Shown: positions 59,855-64,000 of the stretch, in pieces
Layout: every line of letters starts with the position of its first letter
How positions within the stretch are numbered: position 1 is the stretch's first letter
Assembly: GCA_900542465.1 (NCBI GenBank)
Contig: UQNS01000003.1
Location: 1 to 64,000, forward strand
From: an uncultured Eubacteriales bacterium
GTDB taxonomy: Bacteria; Bacillota; Clostridia; Lachnospirales; Lachnospiraceae
DNA length: 64,000 nt
Direction: 5' to 3'
The notes under the pieces: generated by a model
Seen by the model: only the letters and a program-made list of their open reading frames with translations
Databases searched by the model: none
Told to the model about the DNA's origin: nothing
Translations under genes and position numbers: made by a program

Positions 59855-60706
59855 GTGCCTTTAAGAGAGAAAGAACATAAGGCAGGGGTAGCGGCTGCAA
59901 GGATCAACCTGTTAAAGGTGCGTCTTACAGCTTCGACTACGCTGGAGGCTGCGATCTTGACCCCGATCTTTATATTTTCCATATTAAGTATAATTTCAAT
60001 TATTTTCATGATCGGGGTCGAAATGGAAATAAGAGAGTCCATTATCTCCGCGGTCAGGCAGAGTGAGACCCTGCCTTATTTAATGAATATCAGGGGAAAT
60101 TCACCGGAAGCTGTAAATATAGTGACCCGGGCGAAGATCAGGGCCGCCGTAAACAGGACTGTATCTGCGAGAAACAGCCTGAAAGGAAAGATCATTGGAG
60201 GCAGTTCGGGAATATTGATAAAAAATCTCCGCGTAGTCGAAGACAATGCGGAGATCAAAGTAAAAACGGCATATAGCCTGAAATTGCCTGTAAATATCAT
60301 AACCGGAAAAGGGCTGAAGGTCAGTCAGGAGATATATAGCTATGCATGGACAGGTGACGAAAAGATAAATAAGAATAAAAAAGATGAGAAGATGGTCTAT
60401 ATAACACCTGCTGGAACTGTCTATCACAAAGACAGAAACTGCTCGTATCTTCAGCCAAAGTTGATGCAGCTAAAAAAGGATGAGGTCAGAAGTAAACGTA
60501 ATTATAACGGGGAGATCTACAGAGCGTGCGAATCATGCAGCAAGAAAACGGTCCCGGGCAGCCACATCGTGTATATAAGTAAGTATGGGGACAGATATCA
60601 TACCAATGGCAAATGTAAAAAGATCAGTCATGAAATAATAGCTATACCATTTTCGCATGTAGGCGGGCGCTGCCTGTGCTCTAAGGAGGTGGGAAAAAAT
60701 GATTGA
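59855..60706 (+). CDS. TadE-like pseudopilin with two C-terminal His/Cys modules
   Basis: The 283-residue protein starts at GTG 59855 (AAGGAGGTG upstream). Near residue 25 it has LTASTTLEAAILTPIFIF, the TadE leader with conserved E31, then about 110 extracellular residues. Residues about 181-283 hold two related modules: VYITPAGTVYHKDRNCSYL with CESC (H191, C196, C225, C228), and VYISKYGDRYHTNGKC with CLC (H249, C254, C273, C275). Each could bind a metal ion. This extra part is not typical of TadE. The product ends just before the peptidase gene (8-bp overlap). Confidence 0.8.
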   Translation: MPLREKEHKAGVAAARINLLKVRLTASTTLEAAILTPIFIFSILSIISIIFMIGVEMEIRESIISAVRQSETLPYLMNIRGNSPEAVNIVTRAKIRAAVNRTVSARNSLKGKIIGGSSGILIKNLRVVEDNAEIKVKTAYSLKLPVNIITGKGLKVSQEIYSYAWTGDEKINKNKKDEKMVYITPAGTVYHKDRNCSYLQPKLMQLKKDEVRSKRNYNGEIYRACESCSKKTVPGSHIVYISKYGDRYHTNGKCKKISHEIIAIPFSHVGGRCLCSKEVGKND

Positions 60707-61124
60707 GTCAGTAATATTACTTGTATATACGGGCCTGCTTGGAATAGAAGATATAAAAAGGGAGAGCATAAGCGTGTGGCAGGCGGCCGCAGGAGTAATG
60801 ATCGGCATAGTTCTGAATCTTACACTGGATAAGGATCTCCTGCAGGGATTTATATCAGGGTCAGCAGGCTTGATCGTGGGAATGCTTGTCATGCTCTTGA
60901 CTAGGGGTGGTGCAGGAGCAGGGGATATAAGTATGTTTTTTATAGTAAGCATGATCATGGGGATAGAAAGAAGCGTTTGGGTATTTATATTTGCCTGTGT
61001 GACTTTGCTTATGACCAATGCCTGCCTATATTCCATGAAAAGAGTGAAAATATACGCATTTATACCATTCATAGCTGCGGGAATAGGAATGGAGATCACA
61101 GCAGAAAGTATATGGAGGATATGA
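60699..61124 (+). CDS. tadV: Prepilin peptidase, A24 family (TadV/CpaA)
   Basis: The 141-residue protein is a minimal A24 aspartic peptidase, without the N-terminal methyltransferase domain, with four or five helices. The two catalytic aspartates are in LGIEDIKRESIS and in GAGDISMF (GxGD motif). It cleaves the leaders of Flp1 and the TadE-like pseudopilins. It overlaps the previous gene by 8 bp and is 4 bp before the next. Confidence 0.93.
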   Translation: MIESVILLVYTGLLGIEDIKRESISVWQAAAGVMIGIVLNLTLDKDLLQGFISGSAGLIVGMLVMLLTRGGAGAGDISMFFIVSMIMGIERSVWVFIFACVTLLMTNACLYSMKRVKIYAFIPFIAAGIGMEITAESIWRI

Positions 61125-61128
61125 ATAT

Positions 61129-61581
61129 ATGAGGACGATCGAAAATTCTGTCGTAGTTCCGGTATTTGTGATCATCTGTCTTGCCCTGGCAGGATTGGCG
61201 GTGTTTTCATGCAATACGGTCGTGTCAAGGTCAAGGGCATTCAGGAAGGTTATAGATCATCAGTATGGAGATCTTTCTGACGGGACGGAAAAAACTGCGA
61301 GAGAATCACTTAAAAGAGAAATAAAAGACCAAAGCATTATGTTCGATCCCGGTGATATCGGATTTGACCATAAGAGCGGAAATCTGCTGAAGGGCGAAGA
61401 GATAGAACTGTCAATAGAGGGACGATCTGCTATGAAGATCCCTTTATTTGCCGGATTCAATGAATTTAAATATAGAAAAAGCTTTAAGCTGATCTCGCCA
61501 TCATATGATCTAAGAAAGTATAACTGTCTTGTAAAAGGAACAAAGGGTGTAATAAATGGAACTATTAGAGATAAGAAATGA
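61129..61581 (+). CDS. Small pseudopilin-like Tad protein
   Basis: The 150-residue product starts MRTIENSVVVPVFVIICLAL, a TadE-like hydrophobic start with glutamate at residue 5 (as E5 of pilins) but no leader in front, so it may not need cleavage. The rest is extracellular (about 115 residues). It fits the DUF of small TadE-like proteins in clostridial Tad loci by place and outline only. It overlaps the next gene by 26 bp. Confidence 0.65.
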   Translation: MRTIENSVVVPVFVIICLALAGLAVFSCNTVVSRSRAFRKVIDHQYGDLSDGTEKTARESLKREIKDQSIMFDPGDIGFDHKSGNLLKGEEIELSIEGRSAMKIPLFAGFNEFKYRKSFKLISPSYDLRKYNCLVKGTKGVINGTIRDKK

Positions 61582-62395
61582 AAATGACAGAAAGTATATA
61601 GTCTGTGAGGATAGAGGTCATGATAAGAAGTACACGGAGCAAATAGTGTTAAGAAACAGGATAGAGATACTGACTGATCTGACCTGCAGGAATTTTAATG
61701 GAGAAAGAAACATCTATTATGATATTACAGGTCTGAGATCTTTTAGTGAAATGTTTACAGGTGAAAATGACAGAATAGAGCTGACGGATATCATACGTAT
61801 AGCCGGGAGCTTTGATATGCTGTTTCAAACGATAGATGAGTACCTGCTGGACATAAATGAGGTCTATCTGGACCAAGAGACGTTCTTTTATGACCCTGAG
61901 ATCAGAAGCTATAAATTTATTTATATTCCGGGGATAAGAAGAGAGATAAGTGACTTCAGGCAAGGAATACGCAGTGTGTGGGACAGGGTAATAGAAAAGT
62001 TTGACTATCAGAGGGACCCTGAAGATCTGGTCTATATATATGGAGTTTACCAGAAGATATGCAGTAATAATTTTGACATGAAGAAGCTTTTTGATGGATA
62101 TGAGAAACTGGAGGAGAAAAAAACTGAAGAGGTCACGGATAAGAAGATTGAGCTTAAAAATGCTCTTAAGAGAAAAATATATGATCCGGAGCTGACAGAA
62201 GGGCTAAATAGTATAAAAGCTGAAGCAGAACATGGTGTTGAGGGCGATATAGAATCAGAGGACAGGGAAGCGGCAGTCAGCGATATTTTAAACAAAATAA
62301 GGAAGATCATCGTCGCGAAAGCAAAAGTGATAGTGGCAGTATCATGTGGTATAAGCATTTTAATAGTTATTATGCTGATGCTTCCGAATCGCTAA
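61556..62395 (+). CDS. DUF6382-like Tad cluster protein without an FHA domain
   Basis: The 279-residue protein has an N-terminal domain (NDRKYIVCEDRGHDKKYTEQ, ILTDLTCRNFNGERNIYYDI) resembling DUF6382, about 195 residues, then a charged coiled segment and one C-terminal membrane helix (VIVAVSCGISILIVIMLML). Related proteins in clostridial Tad loci often carry an FHA domain after the helix; none is encoded here before the stop. So it would be a tail-anchored cytoplasmic protein. Last gene of the operon; terminator follows. Confidence 0.65.
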   Translation: MELLEIRNENDRKYIVCEDRGHDKKYTEQIVLRNRIEILTDLTCRNFNGERNIYYDITGLRSFSEMFTGENDRIELTDIIRIAGSFDMLFQTIDEYLLDINEVYLDQETFFYDPEIRSYKFIYIPGIRREISDFRQGIRSVWDRVIEKFDYQRDPEDLVYIYGVYQKICSNNFDMKKLFDGYEKLEEKKTEEVTDKKIELKNALKRKIYDPELTEGLNSIKAEAEHGVEGDIESEDREAAVSDILNKIRKIIVAKAKVIVAVSCGISILIVIMLMLPNR

Positions 62396-62409
62396 GAAAT
62401 AAGAAGCCT

Positions 62410-62445
62410 GTAAAAAGTCGCTGTAAAGCGACTTTTTACGCTTTT
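62410..62445 (+). terminator. Terminator of the Tad operon
   Basis: Perfect stem GTAAAAAGTCGCT-GTAA-AGCGACTTTTTAC (62410-62439), then GCTTTTTC. Confidence 0.85.
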
Positions 62446-62532
62446 TCAGAGTGAGCGGGCATATTTTATTTACAAATACAAATATGCTACAATGATAAGA
62501 AATATTTTTTACCAGAAGGAGAGGGATCGTAT

Positions 62533-62949
62533 ATGACTAGGGACGATTGTATTTTCTGTAAGCTTTCTAACGGGGCAATACCTGTGGAATCCCTTTATGA
62601 AGATGAAATTGTAAAGGTTATTTTTGATGCAGGTCCTGCCAGCAGAGGCCATGTGCTCGTTATTCCCAAAGCTCATGTGGCTGATATTTATGAGCTGGAT
62701 GATGAGCTTGCCGGACATGTATTTAAAGTGGCGGTAAAAGTAGCAAGAGCATTAAAGCAAAGCCTTGACCTGGAAGGACTTAACGTTGTCCAGAATAATG
62801 GTGAGATCGCCGGGCAGACAGTATTCCATTTTCATATGCACCTTATTCCGAGATATAAGGGAGATACAGTTAATGTGGTCTGGGAGCCGGGAGAGATCTC
62901 AGCAGAAGAATTAAAAGAACTGAAGATATCGATCAGTGAGAATCTATAA
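62533..62949 (+). CDS. HIT-family nucleotide hydrolase
   Basis: The 138-residue protein has the HIT motif QTVFHFHMHLIPRY with the His triad, plus CIFCKLSNGAIP at the start with a CxxC zinc-like pair, and VIPKAHVADIYEL. Such HINT-type proteins hydrolyse nucleoside phosphoramidates and similar. RBS AAGGAGAGGG is 7 nt before ATG 62533. Single gene, 27 bp before the hydratase gene. Confidence 0.93.
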   Translation: MTRDDCIFCKLSNGAIPVESLYEDEIVKVIFDAGPASRGHVLVIPKAHVADIYELDDELAGHVFKVAVKVARALKQSLDLEGLNVVQNNGEIAGQTVFHFHMHLIPRYKGDTVNVVWEPGEISAEELKELKISISENL

Positions 62950-62976
62950 TATTATAAATTGCGACAGGAGAAACAG

Positions 62977-64000
62977 ATGATCAGATTAAGTGAAAATGGA
63001 GCTTATTACATCAAAGGAGAGATTATTGAAGATACAGCTGAAAATGCAGCTGTTATTGCAGGGGAAACAGGAGGCATGACCCCTGAAAGAGGCTCTTCAA
63101 TGACAATGGCATACGGAATTTTAGACAGCCATAATACGTCAGGGAATATGGAGAATTTAAAAGTTAAGTTTGATAAGATCATTTCCCATGATATTACATA
63201 TGTTGGGATCATTCAGACTGCGAGGGCGTCAGGACTTGAAAAGTTCCCGATCCCATATGTGCTTACTAACTGCCATAACTCTCTTTGCGCAGTCGGAGGC
63301 ACTATAAACGAAGATGATCATTTATTCGGGCTTTCAGCTGCCAAGAAATACGGCGGTGTTTTTGTTCCGCCTCACCAGGCTGTAATACACCAATATGCCA
63401 GAGAAATGATGGCTGAGAGCGGCGGAATGATCCTGGGTTCGGACAGTCATACACGCTATGGTGCGATCGGAACGATGGCAGTAGGAGAAGGCGGACCGGA
63501 GCTTGTTAAACAGCTGCTTGGAAAGACTTATGATATTCCATGTCCTGAGGTGATCGCTATTTATCTCACGGGTGAACCTGTGAAGGGCGTAGGTCCTCAG
63601 GACGTTGCACTGGCTATTATAGGCGAGGTGTTCAGCAAGGGATATGTTAAGAATAAGGTTATGGAGTTTATAGGACCAGGCATTGCGAATCTGTCTATGG
63701 ACTTCCGTATCGGTGTTGATGTAATGACAACGGAAACAACGTGTCTTTCATCTATCTGGGAAACTGATGAGAAGACAAAAGAATTTCTTGCGATCCATGG
63801 AAGGGTAGACGGATATAAGGAATTAAGACCGGGGAACGGAGCCTACTACAATGGCGTGGTATATGTCGATCTTTCTGAAATAAGACCTATGATAGCTATG
63901 CCGTTCCATCCAAGCAATACATATACTATTGAAGAACTGAATGCGAATCTTGAAGATATCCTGCATGAATGTGAAGAAAAGGCCAGGCCGCTCCTGGGGG
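62977..64000 (+). CDS. Aconitase-family hydratase, partial (runs off the right edge)
   Basis: From ATG 62977 (AGGAG 7 nt upstream) the frame stays open to the window end, 341 codons. Motifs include [87 protein letters not shown] and [14 protein letters not shown]. These follow the aconitase/isopropylmalate isomerase pattern of the YbhJ-like hydratase group, with cysteines for a 4Fe-4S cluster. The C-terminal part, including the swivel domain, is outside the window. The substrate is unknown. Confidence 0.88.
   Translation, partial: MIRLSENGAYYIKGEIIEDTAENAAVIAGETGGMTPERGSSMTMAYGILDSHNTSGNMENLKVKFDKIISHDITYVGIIQTARASGLEKFPIPYVLTNCHNSLCAVGGTINEDDHLFGLSAAKKYGGVFVPPHQAVIHQYAREMMAESGGMILGSDSHTRYGAIGTMAVGEGGPELVKQLLGKTYDIPCPEVIAIYLTGEPVKGVGPQDVALAIIGEVFSKGYVKNKVMEFIGPGIANLSMDFRIGVDVMTTETTCLSSIWETDEKTKEFLAIHGRVDGYKELRPGNGAYYNGVVYVDLSEIRPMIAMPFHPSNTYTIEELNANLEDILHECEEKARPLLG

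Noticed and set aside
1..64000. CRISPR arrays, tRNA or rRNA genes, prophage
   Set aside because: No regularly spaced repeats, no recognisable tRNA or rRNA sequence and no phage structural genes were seen.

Overview
The window looks like a low-to-moderate GC chromosome segment of a Gram-positive, probably anaerobic member of the Clostridia (Lachnospiraceae or a close relative; this is inference). The clues are AGGAGG-type ribosome binding sites, TTGACA/TATAAT promoters, lipoprotein signal peptides, a sortase-type IPETG anchor, FMN and manganese riboswitches, a Gram-positive type Tad pilus cluster without a secretin gene, and NSS, AGCS and GntP permeases. Codon reading is standard: TAA, TAG and TGA all end intact genes.

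Layout. 1-0.6 kb: IS3-family transposase relic abutting a PD-(D/E)XK-like gene. 0.7-4.5 kb: class I ribonucleotide reductase nrdAB behind two NrdR-box-like sites. 4.5-7 kb: zinc-ribbon membrane protein, small monooxygenase, M18 aminopeptidase. 7.1-7.4 kb: a relic joining a lipoprotein start to a truncated antitoxin. 7.5-11.9 kb: FecCD-type importer operon with an embedded methyltransferase, divergent from dps. 12.2-14.7 kb: glycerate permease and kinase. 14.8-20.1 kb: Vex/Vnc-like locus in which all three transporter genes are broken but the response regulator and kinase are intact. 20.3-28 kb: small exported protein, NSS transporter, cation efflux, GntR(YtrA)-ABC operon, broken acetyltransferase, alanine symporter, LysE exporter. 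28-30.1 kb: three tandem paralogous lipoproteins. 30.1-33.4 kb: two yybP-ykoY manganese riboswitches, one before an SPFH protein gene (followed by DUF368) and one before mntP, then a small ORF with an apparent AUA start. 33.4-37.3 kb: FMN riboswitch and ribD-ribE-ribBA-ribH. 37.4-42 kb: lipoprotein-type carbonic anhydrase, NEAT-like cell-wall protein with a duplicated sorting-signal segment, membrane-anchored hydrolase. 42-44 kb: YeiH-type permease and divergent LysR regulator. 44.2-50.1 kb: methyltransferase plus five-gene peptide/nickel-type ABC importer. 50.2-53.8 kb: GH5-like glycosidase, carbamate kinase, nitroreductase, broken lipoprotein gene. 54-62.4 kb: Tad/Flp pilus operon. 62.5-64 kb: HIT protein and an aconitase-family hydratase running off the right edge.

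How the parts work together. Metal handling recurs: FecCD importer, Dps, manganese riboswitches with MntP, CDF efflux protein, NEAT-like surface protein, peptide/nickel-type importer. Two unrelated importer operons each carry a class I methyltransferase gene. A motif GTTAG-N6-CTAAT occurs upstream of the NEAT-like gene, of the small exported protein and of the dead lipoprotein gene, which suggests one shared regulator. Gene decay is concentrated in transport, lipoprotein and toxin-antitoxin genes; most housekeeping genes are intact. The least explained items are the manganese riboswitch in front of an SPFH gene, the GTTAG-N6-CTAAT sites, and the unusual Tad components (a TadC with an outside Ig-like domain and a TadE-like protein carrying two His/Cys modules).
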